Assembly (NCBI RefSeq): GCF_003326795.1
Contig: NZ_JPWI01000002.1
Span: 186,001-250,000 of the forward strand
Length of the DNA stretch: 64,000 nucleotides
Reading direction: 5' to 3'
Source of the DNA: Thalassospira profundimaris
GTDB lineage: Bacteria > Pseudomonadota > Alphaproteobacteria > Rhodospirillales > Thalassospiraceae
Shown here: in pieces, positions 8,992 through 17,902 of the stretch
Numbering within the stretch: position 1 is the first letter of the stretch
Layout: each line of letters begins with the position of its first letter
Notes under the pieces: model-generated
Seen by the model: the letters and a program-made list of their open reading frames with translations, nothing else
What the model was told of the DNA's origin: nothing
The model's database searches: none
Made by a program: the position numbers and the translations under genes

Positions 8992-10218
8992 TCAACTCTG
9001 CGGTGTGGCGGTCATTCTGGTCGGAAGAGCCGCGCTGATGATCCAGCTGATGGTCAAAAACGCAATCGATGTCACAAGACACCCGACCAGCCCGCCATAG
9101 TAATAGGCAATACCCGAAAGAATGGTGCCGCTCAGGCGTCCGATGGCGTTGGACATATAATAGAAGCCGACATTCATCGCGACCTTGTCCCCCTCGGCAT
9201 AGGCAAGGATCAGATAGGAATGCAGTGACGAATTGACCGCAAAGACAATCCCGAACACCAGCAAGCCGCCAAGAACGGCAAGTTCCGGGGCGAAGTCCTG
9301 AACGATGGCGGCGGCAATTGCGGTTGTCACCGCGATCAGGGCGGCAATCCAGAACCGGGCGGTTCTGCCATCGGGTTCATGGGATTGCGCGCGCAGCATC
9401 TTTGGGGCGATGGCCTGAATGAAGCCATATCCGATAACCCAAAGCGCCATGTAACTGCCGACTTCGATGTGGCTCCAGCCAAGTTCGGCTGCCAGAAAGA
9501 CCGGAAGGCCGACCACAAACCAGATATCGCGTGACCCGAACAGGAACAGCCGTGCCGCTGACAGGACATTGATCTTGCGGTCGCGGGAAAAAACATCGCG
9601 GAATTTGGGCTTTATCTTGCCTGCCGGACCTGCCATCGCATCGCCAAGCGAAAGCGCAACCGCGATCAGTGTAATGGCAAGGCCACCGGCCATGGCAAGT
9701 AATGCACCGGAAAAGCCAAGCCCGGATAAAAGGGCGCCACCCATGAAAAACCCGACACCCTTAAGGGCATTTTTCGATCCGGTCAGAAGCGCAACCCATT
9801 TGAAAAGTGCCCCCTCGGCATTGGCAGGCACCAGAACCTTGATTGCCGATTTGCTCGACATCTTTGTCAGGTCCTTGGCGACACCTGATGCGGCCTGAAG
9901 CCCCATGACATAGGCGACCGAAACTGCCGGAAGCCAGTCCGGACTGGTCAGTGACAGGGCTGCAAGCGATGCGATCTGAAGAACCAGACCGCAATAAAGC
10001 GTAAAGCGCAATCCGCGTGCCTGTGCTACCCAACCGCCGACCAGATTGGTAACGACCCCGGCGACTTCATAAAGAATGAATAAAAGCGCGATCTCGAACG
10101 CGGAATAGCCCAGCGCATGGAAATGCAGCAGGACAAGCATCCGAAGCGCCCCGTCGGTCAGGGTAAAGCCCCAATAGGCCCCGGTCACCAGCGCGTAATT
10201 GCGGATTGCAGCCGACAT
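8992..10218 (-). CDS. arsJ: ArsJ, organoarsenical (1-arseno-3-phosphoglycerate) exporter
   Basis: A 408-residue, 12-helix MFS transporter. The N-terminal segment (YALVTGAYWGFTLTDGALRM) and the tight pairing with a GAPDH gene inside an ars operon identify it as ArsJ. In characterised systems GAPDH makes 1-arseno-3-phosphoglycerate from glyceraldehyde-3-phosphate and arsenate, and ArsJ expels this unstable product, which then releases arsenate outside. The start is the ATG at 10218, preceded by AAGGGGACAATTG; a TTG one codon upstream is less likely. It follows the gapdh stop by 11 bp and is the last gene of the operon. Confidence 0.93.
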   Translation of the reverse strand: MSAAIRNYALVTGAYWGFTLTDGALRMLVLLHFHALGYSAFEIALLFILYEVAGVVTNLVGGWVAQARGLRFTLYCGLVLQIASLAALSLTSPDWLPAVSVAYVMGLQAASGVAKDLTKMSSKSAIKVLVPANAEGALFKWVALLTGSKNALKGVGFFMGGALLSGLGFSGALLAMAGGLAITLIAVALSLGDAMAGPAGKIKPKFRDVFSRDRKINVLSAARLFLFGSRDIWFVVGLPVFLAAELGWSHIEVGSYMALWVIGYGFIQAIAPKMLRAQSHEPDGRTARFWIAALIAVTTAIAAAIVQDFAPELAVLGGLLVFGIVFAVNSSLHSYLILAYAEGDKVAMNVGFYYMSNAIGRLSGTILSGIAYYYGGLVGCLVTSIAFLTISWIISAALPTRMTATPQS

Positions 10219-10229
10219 CAATTGTCCCC

Positions 10230-11246
10230 TTACAGGCGTTGTGCGACTTTGGCAGCGAGATCAGCCATCCGGCAGACATATCCCCACTCATTGTCATACC
10301 AGGCCAGTATTTTGACCTGCCGTTTGTCGATCACCATGGTTGATCCGGCATCAATGATCGATGAGCGGGAATCGTTCAGGTAATCAACACTGACCAGCGG
10401 GCGTTCCTCGTAACCAAGGATCCCGGCCAGATAGGTTTCAGATGCCTCGCGCATCAGGCGATTGACGGTTTCAACATCGGTATCGCGCGCAACCTCGAAC
10501 ACGCAATCGGTCAGCGATGCGTTCAAAAGCGGCACACGCACGGCAATCCCGTTCAGTTTGCCCGCAAGCTCCGGATAGATCATGGTGATTGCGGTGGCTG
10601 AACCGGTGCTGGTCGGGATCAGCGATTGCAGGCATGAGCGCGCCCGGCGCAGGTCATTATGTGGCAAATCGACAATGGTCTGGGTGTTGGTCACATCATG
10701 AATGGTGGTAATCGATCCATGCACGATGCCAAGCTTTTCATGCATGACCTTGACGACAGGTGCCAGACAGTTGGTCGTGCAGCTTGCCGCCGTCAAAAGA
10801 TGATGGGTCGCCGGATCATAAAGATCATCATTGATCCCATAGACGATATTAAGTGCGCCTTCCTTGACCGGGGCGGCGACAATCACCTTCTTCACTCCCT
10901 GATCAAAATAGGGCTGAAGTGTTTCGGGTGTTTTGAACTTGCCGCTGCATTCCAGAACGATATCGCAGCCCATTCCGGCCCAGTCGGTATTACCCGGTGT
11001 CGGATTGTCGCTAAATGAAATTCTGTGGGTCTGGTCAATCACCACCTGATCATCGATACAATCAACCCGGTTGGTCCAGCGCCCGTGAACGGAATCAAAT
11101 TCCATAAGATGGGCCGCCGTTTTGGCGCCGCCCTTGATTTCATTGATATGAACGAAATCAAGGTTCGGGTGTCCCCATCCGGCACGCAGAACCAGCCGTC
11201 CCATGCGCCCGAAACCGTTAATGCCAACGCGAATTTTTCTGGTCAT
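10230..11246 (-). CDS. ArsJ-associated glyceraldehyde-3-phosphate dehydrogenase
   Basis: A 338-residue GAPDH with the Rossmann start [10 protein letters not shown] and the catalytic ASCTTNC motif (C156, with C160). Position between acr3 and arsJ shows a dedicated arsenic role: it uses arsenate in place of phosphate to form 1-arseno-3-phosphoglycerate, the ArsJ substrate. The long [20 protein letters not shown] stretch is standard for the family. A central glycolytic role cannot be excluded from sequence, but a housekeeping copy would be expected elsewhere. It lies 38 bp after the acr3 stop. Confidence 0.92.
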   Translation of the reverse strand: MTRKIRVGINGFGRMGRLVLRAGWGHPNLDFVHINEIKGGAKTAAHLMEFDSVHGRWTNRVDCIDDQVVIDQTHRISFSDNPTPGNTDWAGMGCDIVLECSGKFKTPETLQPYFDQGVKKVIVAAPVKEGALNIVYGINDDLYDPATHHLLTAASCTTNCLAPVVKVMHEKLGIVHGSITTIHDVTNTQTIVDLPHNDLRRARSCLQSLIPTSTGSATAITMIYPELAGKLNGIAVRVPLLNASLTDCVFEVARDTDVETVNRLMREASETYLAGILGYEERPLVSVDYLNDSRSSIIDAGSTMVIDKRQVKILAWYDNEWGYVCRMADLAAKVAQRL

Positions 11247-11284
11247 ATCACTATCCTGAAATTTCCAAGGCTGTTGATGGCCCG

Positions 11285-12349
11285 TTACATGTTCGGGGTC
11301 TGGTTGGCCGGGGCGAACCAGCCACGTGACCGGTTGGCAATGGCGACAAGTGACAGCATCACCGGCACCTCGACCAGAACACCAACCACGGTCGCAAGGG
11401 CCGCACCCGATGAAAACCCGAAAAGTCCAATGGCGGTGGCAACAGCAAGTTCAAAGAAGTTCGATGCACCAATCATCGCAGACGGGGCGGCGATCCTGTG
11501 TTCAACGCCCAGAAACTTGTTGGCGACATAGGCGATTGCGGCAATGAAATAGGTCTGCAAAATGATCGGCACGGCCAGAAGGGCAATGATCATCGGCTGT
11601 GCAATGATCTGCTGGCCCTGAAAGGCAAACAGCAGGACCAGCGTGCTGAGCAGCGCAATCATCGAAAGCGGTTTGAGCTTTGCATCAAAGGCGTTGAAGT
11701 GATCAATCCCGCCCTTCATCAGATGACGGCGAATTGCCTGCCCGAAAATCACAGGGATTACGATAAAGGCGATGACCGATATCGTAAGTGTTTCCCACGG
11801 AATGGTAATCGCCGAGATGCCCAGCAAAAGCGCAACAATCGGGGCAAAGGCAAAGATCATGATCGTGTCATTCAATGCCACCTGCGTCAGGGTGAAATTG
11901 GCATCCCCCTTGGTCAGATGCGACCAGACAAACACCATTGCCGTACAGGGTGCTGCACCAAGCAAGATCAATCCTGCGATATAGCTTTCAATCTGGGCTT
12001 CGGGCAAAAGCGGGCGGAACAGAAACCCGATGAACAACCAGCCAAGAGCGGCCATCGTGAACGGCTTGATCAGCCAGTTCACGCCAAGCGTCACACCAAT
12101 GCCGCGCCATTGCTGGCGGACTTCGTGCAGGGCGCCGAAATCAACCTTCATCAACATTGGCACGATCATCAACCAGATCAGGATCGTGACGGGAAGGTTG
12201 ATCTCATAGGCTGTCAGATTACCAATCGCCTGAAACTGATCTGGCAAAAGCTGACCCAGAATAATGCCAACCACAATGCTGGCCGCGACCCAGACCGTCA
12301 GATAGCGTTCAAATAATCCCATGGTGCTTTTCTCTGATGCGCTGTTCAT
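11285..12349 (-). CDS. acr3: Acr3-type arsenite exporter
   Basis: A 354-residue, roughly ten-helix membrane protein of the Acr3 (BASS-related) family. The hallmark [19 protein letters not shown] contains the conserved cysteine required for As(III) transport in studied members. It moves arsenite out across the inner membrane. Its ATG overlaps the arsC stop as ATGA, with GAGGACGC in front as the ribosome binding site, so the two genes are translationally coupled. Confidence 0.95.
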   Translation of the reverse strand: MNSASEKSTMGLFERYLTVWVAASIVVGIILGQLLPDQFQAIGNLTAYEINLPVTILIWLMIVPMLMKVDFGALHEVRQQWRGIGVTLGVNWLIKPFTMAALGWLFIGFLFRPLLPEAQIESYIAGLILLGAAPCTAMVFVWSHLTKGDANFTLTQVALNDTIMIFAFAPIVALLLGISAITIPWETLTISVIAFIVIPVIFGQAIRRHLMKGGIDHFNAFDAKLKPLSMIALLSTLVLLFAFQGQQIIAQPMIIALLAVPIILQTYFIAAIAYVANKFLGVEHRIAAPSAMIGASNFFELAVATAIGLFGFSSGAALATVVGVLVEVPVMLSLVAIANRSRGWFAPANQTPNM

Positions 12350-12858
12350 GCGTCCTCATGATCTGATATCTGGCCAATTTTATCGATTTCCTGCTGCAAG
12401 GACATCCGGTCCAGTGATTTGAATGGCAGGTTGGTAAAGACCGAAATCCGGTTGCGCAGCATGCGATAGGTATCGGCAAAGGCCAGACGTTTTTCGGCTT
12501 CGCTGCCGGTGGCGTCGGCCGGGTCGGGCACGCCCCAATGGGCTGTCATCGGTGATCCCGGAAAGATCGGGCAATCCTCATTGGCGGTGGCGTCACAGAC
12601 CGTGAACACGAAATCAAACTTGATGATGTCCTGTTCGGAATAGACCTCCATCGCCTTGGAGGAAAAGGCATTCGTGTCATGGCCAAGACTTGTCAGCAGT
12701 TCCTTTGCATAGGGATGCACCTCGCCACGCGGATAGGATCCGGCGCTATAGCCAAAGAAGTGGTCGTGCCCTTCCTTCTTCAGGATGGCTTCGGCCAGAA
12801 TGCTGCGTGCCGAATTGGCCCGGCACAGGAAAAGCACATTATAGGTACCGCCAGACAT
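12346..12858 (-). CDS. arsC: Arsenate reductase ArsC, LMW-phosphatase type
   Basis: A 170-residue protein with the low-molecular-weight tyrosine-phosphatase P-loop variant C12-RANSARS and two further cysteines, C88 and C96 (TVCDATANEDCP), arranged as in thioredoxin-linked arsenate reductases. It reduces arsenate to arsenite for export by Acr3. The start at 12858 is supported by AAGGACGGAAAC before the ATG; a longer reading to 12927 would run back to the end of arsR and lacks such a signal. The 4-bp overlap with acr3 couples reduction to export. Confidence 0.93.
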   Translation of the reverse strand: MSGGTYNVLFLCRANSARSILAEAILKKEGHDHFFGYSAGSYPRGEVHPYAKELLTSLGHDTNAFSSKAMEVYSEQDIIKFDFVFTVCDATANEDCPIFPGSPMTAHWGVPDPADATGSEAEKRLAFADTYRMLRNRISVFTNLPFKSLDRMSLQQEIDKIGQISDHEDA

Positions 12859-12887
12859 GTTTCCGTCCTTTGCAAAGACAGGTTGGA

Positions 12888-13220
12888 TTAACAGCAATCG
12901 CCCTTGGTCGCAGGAGAAAGCCCACACAGTTCAGGTCGCCCCTGACAGCAGTCATCTGTCAGAAAACCAAGCAGATCGCGCATTTCTTCGGGCACGATCC
13001 GGTAAATCATTGATCGTCCGTCACGTGTCGCCCTGATCAGCCCGGCATTGCTCAATGTCGCCAGATGCGAAGACATTGTGTTGTGCGGGATACCGATCTG
13101 GCGCGCCAGTTCACCTGCTGCCATGCCGGTGTCTCCGGTCGTGGCAAGCAGTCGAAAAGCAGCCAGTCTGTGTTCCTGTGCCAAGGCGGCAAGCGCGGTA
13201 ATTGCGTTATTTGTGTCCAT
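12888..13220 (-). CDS. arsR: ArsR-family repressor of the ars operon
   Basis: A 110-residue winged-helix repressor. The DNA-reading helix region is IPHNTMSSHLATLSNAG. After it comes C91-C92-QGRPEL-C99, the C-terminal three-cysteine As(III) site of the Acidithiobacillus ferrooxidans ArsR type, plus an extra terminal pair C109-C110. An in-frame ATG at 13274 has a fair ribosome binding site (GAGG) but would add 18 residues foreign to the family. With the ATG at 13220 there is no Shine-Dalgarno, and an 8-bp inverted repeat overlaps the start, which suggests a leaderless, operator-covered gene. First gene of arsR-arsC-acr3-gapdh-arsJ. Confidence 0.9.
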   Translation of the reverse strand: MDTNNAITALAALAQEHRLAAFRLLATTGDTGMAAGELARQIGIPHNTMSSHLATLSNAGLIRATRDGRSMIYRIVPEEMRDLLGFLTDDCCQGRPELCGLSPATKGDCC

Positions 13221-13242
13221 ATGTCGGGAAATATCGACATAT
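13219..13242. promoter_or_regulatory. Candidate ArsR operator overlapping the arsR start
   Basis: A perfect 8-bp inverted repeat, ATATGTCG-N8-CGACATAT, covers the A and T of the arsR start codon at 13220. Upstream on the minus strand TTGTCA and TTGTCT can act as -35 elements. An ArsR dimer bound here would block initiation of the five-gene operon. Confidence 0.5.
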
Positions 13243-13351
13243 CTGGGAAAAGACAAGTGACAATTCTGTGTCATCCGCCGTCCTCGACAGACAGGTATGG
13301 AGATTATTCAATATGTACAGTGCATTAAGGGATGTTGGAAAATATCTTTAA

Positions 13352-13371
13352 ATAACTAGAAATATAGTTAT
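13352..13371. promoter_or_regulatory. Candidate operator of the second ArsR (arsP branch)
   Basis: ATAACTA-GAAATA-TAGTTAT is a perfect 7-bp inverted repeat ending 9 bp before the plus-strand arsR start. Its sequence differs from the site at 13219-13242, so the two divergent repressors probably read separate operators. Confidence 0.45.
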
Positions 13372-13380
13372 AATGAATGC

Positions 13381-13704
13381 ATGAAAGAAAAAGACATCGC
13401 ACCTGCCTTTGCCGCACTGGGTCATGAAGCCCGACTGAAAATCTATCGTCAACTGGTCAAGGCCGGGCGGGATGGATTGAATATTGGCGAAATCGGTCGT
13501 TTGCTCGGACTTCCGGCATCGACCTTGGCCCATCATCTGGGCACGCTGGTTCAGGCCGGTCTGGTGACACAGGAAAAGCAGGGCCGCGAAACCCGCAACC
13601 GCGCCGATTTTGATGTGATGCAAAATATTGTCGGCTTCATTGCTGATGAATGTTGCAGTGGTGTTGATCTTTCCGTTCTGACATCCGCCGCTGAGGCGGA
13701 ATAA
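13381..13704 (+). CDS. ArsR-family regulator with a two-cysteine site, beside arsP
   Basis: A 107-residue winged-helix protein (LPASTLAHHLGTLVQAG is the recognition region) with a vicinal pair C91-C92 (ADECCSGVD) and no third cysteine. The Shewanella putrefaciens SpArsR, described as selective for methylarsenite, also relies on a vicinal pair and lies beside arsP. By analogy I infer that this protein senses trivalent organoarsenicals and controls arsP, which begins 77 bp downstream. It shares little sequence with the divergent ArsR outside the fold. A perfect inverted repeat lies immediately upstream. Confidence 0.85.
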   Translation: MKEKDIAPAFAALGHEARLKIYRQLVKAGRDGLNIGEIGRLLGLPASTLAHHLGTLVQAGLVTQEKQGRETRNRADFDVMQNIVGFIADECCSGVDLSVLTSAAEAE

Positions 13705-13781
13705 ACCAGCAGTAATTCAGGGGCTTGCAGACGCGGGTCTTTCATTTGCGATAATATAACCAATTTTCTAGGGATATAGAT

Positions 13782-14819
13782 ATGACTGCCCTGACCATGC
13801 AACTTCGCCGAATTGGTGTATCGGCCCGTCAAATTGACCGGGTTCTGTTGGCGGCCTTGGCCATATTGCTGGCGGTCTATTTGTTTGATCCCGCCCGGCT
13901 TGTGCCCAGTATCACCTTTACCCTTGATGCCTTTATCGGGACCGCGCCCTATTTGCTGCTGTCCATCGGGATCGCCGCCTATGCGACGGCAAGCGGGGCG
14001 GATAACCTGATTTCGCGCGCCTTTGCCGGGCATCCGGTGCGGATGGTCTTTACCGCTGCGGCCTTCGGGGCTTTGTCGCCATTCTGTTCGTGTGGTGTGA
14101 TCCCGCTGATTGCTGCCCTGTTGGCCATGGGGGTTCCGCTTGCTCCGGTGATGGCGTTCTGGCTGGCGTCGCCTGTGATCGACCCGGCGATGTTCGTTCT
14201 GACCGCTGGTACATTGGGCACCGACTTTGCGGTGATCAAACTGGTTTCTGCCATTTTCCTTGGTCTGATGGGGGGCTTTGTCACCATGTGGCTGGTCGGG
14301 CGCGGTTTCCTGTCTGATCCCTTGCGTGACGGGGTCGGTAATGGCGGATGCGGCGGGGCGAAGGTCCGTGCCCCCAGGGATGTCGTCTGGAAATTCTGGC
14401 AGGATGGCGAACGGGTGATGAAGTTCCGCAAATCGGCCATCGCCAATGTAATCTTTCTGGGGAAATGGATGGCCTTTGCCTTTTTGCTTGAAAGCATGAT
14501 GGTTGCCTATATCCCGGCAGAAAGCGTCAGCGGTTTGCTTGGTGGCGAAGGTGTCGGGCCGATTGCCATTGCAACCCTTGTTGGTGTTCCTGCCTATTTG
14601 AATGGTTATGCCGCCCTTCCGGTGATGCAGGGCCTGATTTCACAGGGTATGCAATCAGGGGCCGCAATGGCCTTTCTGGTGGCGGGCGGGGTTTCGTCGA
14701 TCCCGGCGGCGATTGCGGTCTTTGCACTGGTCAAGAAGCCGGTTTTCGCCCTTTATCTGGCATATGCGCTGGCTGGATCGTTTGCAATCGGGGTTGTTTC
14801 GCAGGTTTGGCTGGCCTGA
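13782..14819 (+). CDS. arsP: ArsP-like organoarsenical permease (UPF0718/YraQ family)
   Basis: A 345-residue membrane protein with about eight helices and the family signature LSPFCSCGVIPLIAALLAMG followed by FWLASPVIDP. A cytoplasmic loop near residue 190 carries NGGCGGAKV. This family includes ArsP, which expels trivalent methylated and aromatic arsenicals, but also general YraQ-type permeases. Placement behind a two-cysteine ArsR and beside the ars operon favours ArsP. No ArsM methyltransferase is in the window, so the substrate may come from outside the cell or from a distant gene. Confidence 0.85.
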   Translation: MTALTMQLRRIGVSARQIDRVLLAALAILLAVYLFDPARLVPSITFTLDAFIGTAPYLLLSIGIAAYATASGADNLISRAFAGHPVRMVFTAAAFGALSPFCSCGVIPLIAALLAMGVPLAPVMAFWLASPVIDPAMFVLTAGTLGTDFAVIKLVSAIFLGLMGGFVTMWLVGRGFLSDPLRDGVGNGGCGGAKVRAPRDVVWKFWQDGERVMKFRKSAIANVIFLGKWMAFAFLLESMMVAYIPAESVSGLLGGEGVGPIAIATLVGVPAYLNGYAALPVMQGLISQGMQSGAAMAFLVAGGVSSIPAAIAVFALVKKPVFALYLAYALAGSFAIGVVSQVWLA

Positions 14820-14921
14820 ACATGGCAATACATGCCCGATATGACGAATTCACGGTGGCAATAGCGGTAAAAATCGCTACATTGCGCGCCAAGATTTCAT
14901 ATCGGATTAAAGTTGATAACC

Positions 14922-16517
14922 ATGTCGATGATTGACCAGCAGGTATCGCGTCGCCGTACCTTCGCCATCATTGCCCATCCGGATGCGGGTAAAACCACCC
15001 TGACCGAAAAGCTGTTGCTGTTCGGGGGTGCCATTCAGATGGCCGGTGCGGTGAAGGCGAAAAAGGAACAGCGTGGCGCACGTTCGGACTTCATGAAGAT
15101 CGAACAGGATCGCGGTATTTCCGTGTCTTCGGCTGTGATGACCTTCGAGTTTGAAAAAAACATCTTCAACCTGCTTGATACGCCGGGCCACGAAGACTTT
15201 TCCGAAGATACCTATCGCGTTCTGACCGCAGTTGATTCTGCCGTCATGGTGATTGACGGTGCGAAGGGCATCGAGGCCCAGACGCGCAAGCTGTTTGAGG
15301 TCTGCCGTCTGCGTGACGTGCCGATCACGACATTTGTAAACAAGCTTGACCGTGAAGCCCGTGATTCGTTCGAACTGATTGACCAGATCGAACAGGATCT
15401 GGCACTTGATGTGTCGCCGGTGACCTGGCCGATTGGCTCGGGCCGTGATTTCCATGGCTGTTACGATCTGGTCAATGATCAGCTTCTGTTCATGGAAAAA
15501 GGCGGCAATGTCGTCAAGGAAGCCATTCCGATCAAGGGGCTTGATGATCCGAAGCTTGATGAACTGATCCCGGATTACCTTCTGGAAAAGCTGCGCGAAG
15601 AAGTCGAAATGGTGCGCGAAATTTGCCCGCCATTTGATTTGCAAAGCTATCGCGAGGGGCATCTGACGCCGGTCTTCTTTGGTTCGGCTGTCAATAACTT
15701 TGGCGTGCGTGAACTGTTGCGCGGCATTGGCGAAATCGCACCGACACCGCGCCCGCAGGAAGCGGCAACGCGTCTGGTTGACGCGGTCGAGCCAAAGGTT
15801 GCGGGCTTTGTGTTCAAGGTGCAGGCAAATATTGACCCGAACCATCGCGACCGCATTGCCTTCATTCGTCTGTGTTCCGGTCATTTCAAGCGCGGCATGA
15901 AGCTTAAACATGTGCGTGCAGGCAAACAGATGGCGGTGCATAACCCGATGCTGTTCTTTGCCAATGAACGTGACATTGCCGAAGAAGCATGGCCGGGTGA
16001 CATTATCGGCATCCCAAACCACGGGACGCTTCGTATCGGCGATACCCTGACCGAGGGCGAAGATCTTCGCTTCCGCGGTGTTCCGGCCTTTGCCCCGGAA
16101 TTGCTGCAGAAAGTCCGTCTTGATGATCCACTCAAGGGCAAGCATCTTCAGCGCGCGCTTGAACAGCTTGCCGAAGAAGGCGCCTCACAGGTCTTTAAAC
16201 CGATGATGGGGGCAGACTGGATCGTCGGCGTGGTCGGTCAGCTTCAGTTTGAAGTTCTGAAAGAACGCATCTCGGCCGAATATGGCATCAAGGTGCATTT
16301 CGAACAGACCCCGGCCTATGCGGCACGCTGGGTCGTCGGTGATGATCCCCTTGAAATCAAAAAGTTCCGCGATTCAAACCAGTCGGCCCTTTTTGAAGAT
16401 CATGATCAGACGCTTGTCTTCATCGCGCGGAACGCCTGGCATCTTGAAACCACGCAACGCGACTGGCCGAACCTGAAATTCGAAGCCACCCGCGAACAGA
16501 ATATGGTCGCTGCCTAG
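14922..16517 (+). CDS. prfC: Peptide chain release factor 3
   Basis: A 531-residue translational GTPase, matching E. coli RF3 in length. G1 is AHPDAGKTT (about 18-26), G3 is DTPGHEDF (about 86-93) and G4 is NKLDR (about 141). The RF3-specific SRRRTFAIIAHPDAGK opening and GARSDFMKIEQDRGISVSS switch region separate it from EF-G and TypA. RF3 recycles RF1/RF2 from terminated ribosomes. The start is ATG 14922 or the ATG two codons later; a TTG three codons upstream seems unlikely. The acyltransferase gene begins 2 bp after the stop. Confidence 0.96.
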   Translation: MSMIDQQVSRRRTFAIIAHPDAGKTTLTEKLLLFGGAIQMAGAVKAKKEQRGARSDFMKIEQDRGISVSSAVMTFEFEKNIFNLLDTPGHEDFSEDTYRVLTAVDSAVMVIDGAKGIEAQTRKLFEVCRLRDVPITTFVNKLDREARDSFELIDQIEQDLALDVSPVTWPIGSGRDFHGCYDLVNDQLLFMEKGGNVVKEAIPIKGLDDPKLDELIPDYLLEKLREEVEMVREICPPFDLQSYREGHLTPVFFGSAVNNFGVRELLRGIGEIAPTPRPQEAATRLVDAVEPKVAGFVFKVQANIDPNHRDRIAFIRLCSGHFKRGMKLKHVRAGKQMAVHNPMLFFANERDIAEEAWPGDIIGIPNHGTLRIGDTLTEGEDLRFRGVPAFAPELLQKVRLDDPLKGKHLQRALEQLAEEGASQVFKPMMGADWIVGVVGQLQFEVLKERISAEYGIKVHFEQTPAYAARWVVGDDPLEIKKFRDSNQSALFEDHDQTLVFIARNAWHLETTQRDWPNLKFEATREQNMVAA

Positions 16518-16519
16518 GC

Positions 16520-17563
16520 ATGAACATGCCGGTTCAGACACACCAAAACAGGATGGCGGCAATCGACGGGTTGCGCGCCATCGCTGTTTTGATGGTCGTC
16601 GCATTCCACTATCTGGGTCGCTGGCCCAATGACTATACCGGATTGTCATTCGCGCCGATGTTCGAGTTTGGTTGGCTCGGCGTTGATTTGTTTTTTGTGA
16701 TCAGCGGCTATTGCATTGCCATGACCGCCGAACGGACCGGATCACTTGCGACATTCTGGGGGCGGCGTTTCGGGCGGTTGTACCCGGCATATGTCGCCGG
16801 TGTATTTCTGACCTTTGCACTGGTCAGCTATTTCGGTCTGCCCGGCAAGGAAGTAACCGTTCTTCAGGCCTTGGGAAATCTGCTCTTTCTCAATGCTGTC
16901 GCCATGCCACCAGTCGATGGTGTCTATTGGAGCCTGATCGTCGAACTCAAATTCTACTTTATCTATGGCTTCCTGCTTTGCATCAGCCGTCGTCCATCGA
17001 TCATTCTGGGCGGAATGGTTGGCTTGTTCTTGCTTGGACTTGGATTGCGCTTGGTCGGGATTGATCATTTCGACCGGATTATCCGGCCGGAACATATCAT
17101 CCTGTTCCTGATTGGGGCGGCGCTGTTCTTTGCCCATACGCAGAATTCAGGTGCGCAACAACGCCCCTATTACCTGCTTGCCGTTTGTGCGTATCTCGCA
17201 AGTTTTACGACCGGGGCTTATGACGCTGTGGTGCCATATGCCGCCGTGACGTTGCTGGTCGGTATCATCGTCATTGCAACGCGACGGTTACCGGTTTTGA
17301 GCATCTTGTGGCCGGTTGGTCTGATTTCTTACAGCTGGTATCTGCTTCATCAGAATATTGGTCTGCTGATCATTCGTGCGGCGACCAATGCGGGGTTTGG
17401 CGATGCACTTGCCGTTGCCAGTGCCGTGACCGGAACGCTTGCTCTGTCGATGATGCTGTATTTCGTCTTTGAAAATCGCACCATGCGCAAACGGGCCAAC
17501 CAGCTGTTTGAAAAGATATTCTCTATCCTCAAGCTAAACCGGTTGGCCAAACAGCCTGCGTAA
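16520..17563 (+). CDS. Acyltransferase 3 family membrane protein (OafA/YrhL type)
   Basis: A 347-residue protein with about ten membrane helices. The opening RMAAIDGLRAIAVLMVVAFH carries the family's catalytic-type histidine, and FFVISGYCIA is the second conserved block. Members O-acetylate or O-succinylate surface glycans or periplasmic glucans using cytoplasmic acyl-CoA. It follows prfC by 2 bp with no clear ribosome binding site, so translation may be coupled to prfC; no shared function is implied. No polysaccharide gene lies next to it and the acceptor is unknown. Confidence 0.88.
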   Translation: MNMPVQTHQNRMAAIDGLRAIAVLMVVAFHYLGRWPNDYTGLSFAPMFEFGWLGVDLFFVISGYCIAMTAERTGSLATFWGRRFGRLYPAYVAGVFLTFALVSYFGLPGKEVTVLQALGNLLFLNAVAMPPVDGVYWSLIVELKFYFIYGFLLCISRRPSIILGGMVGLFLLGLGLRLVGIDHFDRIIRPEHIILFLIGAALFFAHTQNSGAQQRPYYLLAVCAYLASFTTGAYDAVVPYAAVTLLVGIIVIATRRLPVLSILWPVGLISYSWYLLHQNIGLLIIRAATNAGFGDALAVASAVTGTLALSMMLYFVFENRTMRKRANQLFEKIFSILKLNRLAKQPA

Positions 17564-17575
17564 CGGCTACGACCA

Positions 17576-17902
17576 TCAACTGATGAAATATCGGCCAAGT
17601 CCCACCAGAACCATCCCGACTGCCATTGCGGCAAACAGGTTACGTGCAAGGGCCATTGTGATGACTGTGGCTGCTGCCCCGGCAATACCGATGGCACCGG
17701 CCGAAAGCGCACTTGGCACCCAGACCGAAATCAGAACCGCACCGGGAAGACGTTCAAGCACATGCGCCCAGCGACCATGTTGCGGCAAACGATCCGCCAT
17801 CAAAAGCCCGCCAAGGCGCATGCCATAGGTCACGGCGGCCATGCCAAGGATGGTCAGAACGGCTTCAAGGCTGAAACTTGTCAGATCAGGGAACTGGTTC
17901 AT
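17576..17902 (-). CDS. azlD: AzlD-family small subunit of branched-chain amino acid exporter
   Basis: A 108-residue protein with about four membrane helices; MAAVTYGMRLGGLLMADR is a typical AzlD stretch. Its ATG overlaps the azlC stop as ATGA, the usual AzlC-AzlD coupling. AzlCD pairs (including E. coli YgaZH) export valine and similar branched-chain amino acids or analogues. It converges with the acyltransferase gene with only 12 bp between stops. Confidence 0.9.
   Translation of the reverse strand: MNQFPDLTSFSLEAVLTILGMAAVTYGMRLGGLLMADRLPQHGRWAHVLERLPGAVLISVWVPSALSAGAIGIAGAAATVITMALARNLFAAMAVGMVLVGLGRYFIS

Noticed and set aside
8885..9082. 65-codon minus-strand ORF spanning the arsJ end and the following gap
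   Set aside because: It overlaps the arsJ 3' end in another frame, has no ribosome binding site and no protein-like character.
12888..13274. Longer ArsR starting at 13274
   Set aside because: It has a fair ribosome binding site but adds 18 residues unlike ArsR proteins and would bury the candidate operator inside the gene. Kept only as an alternative.
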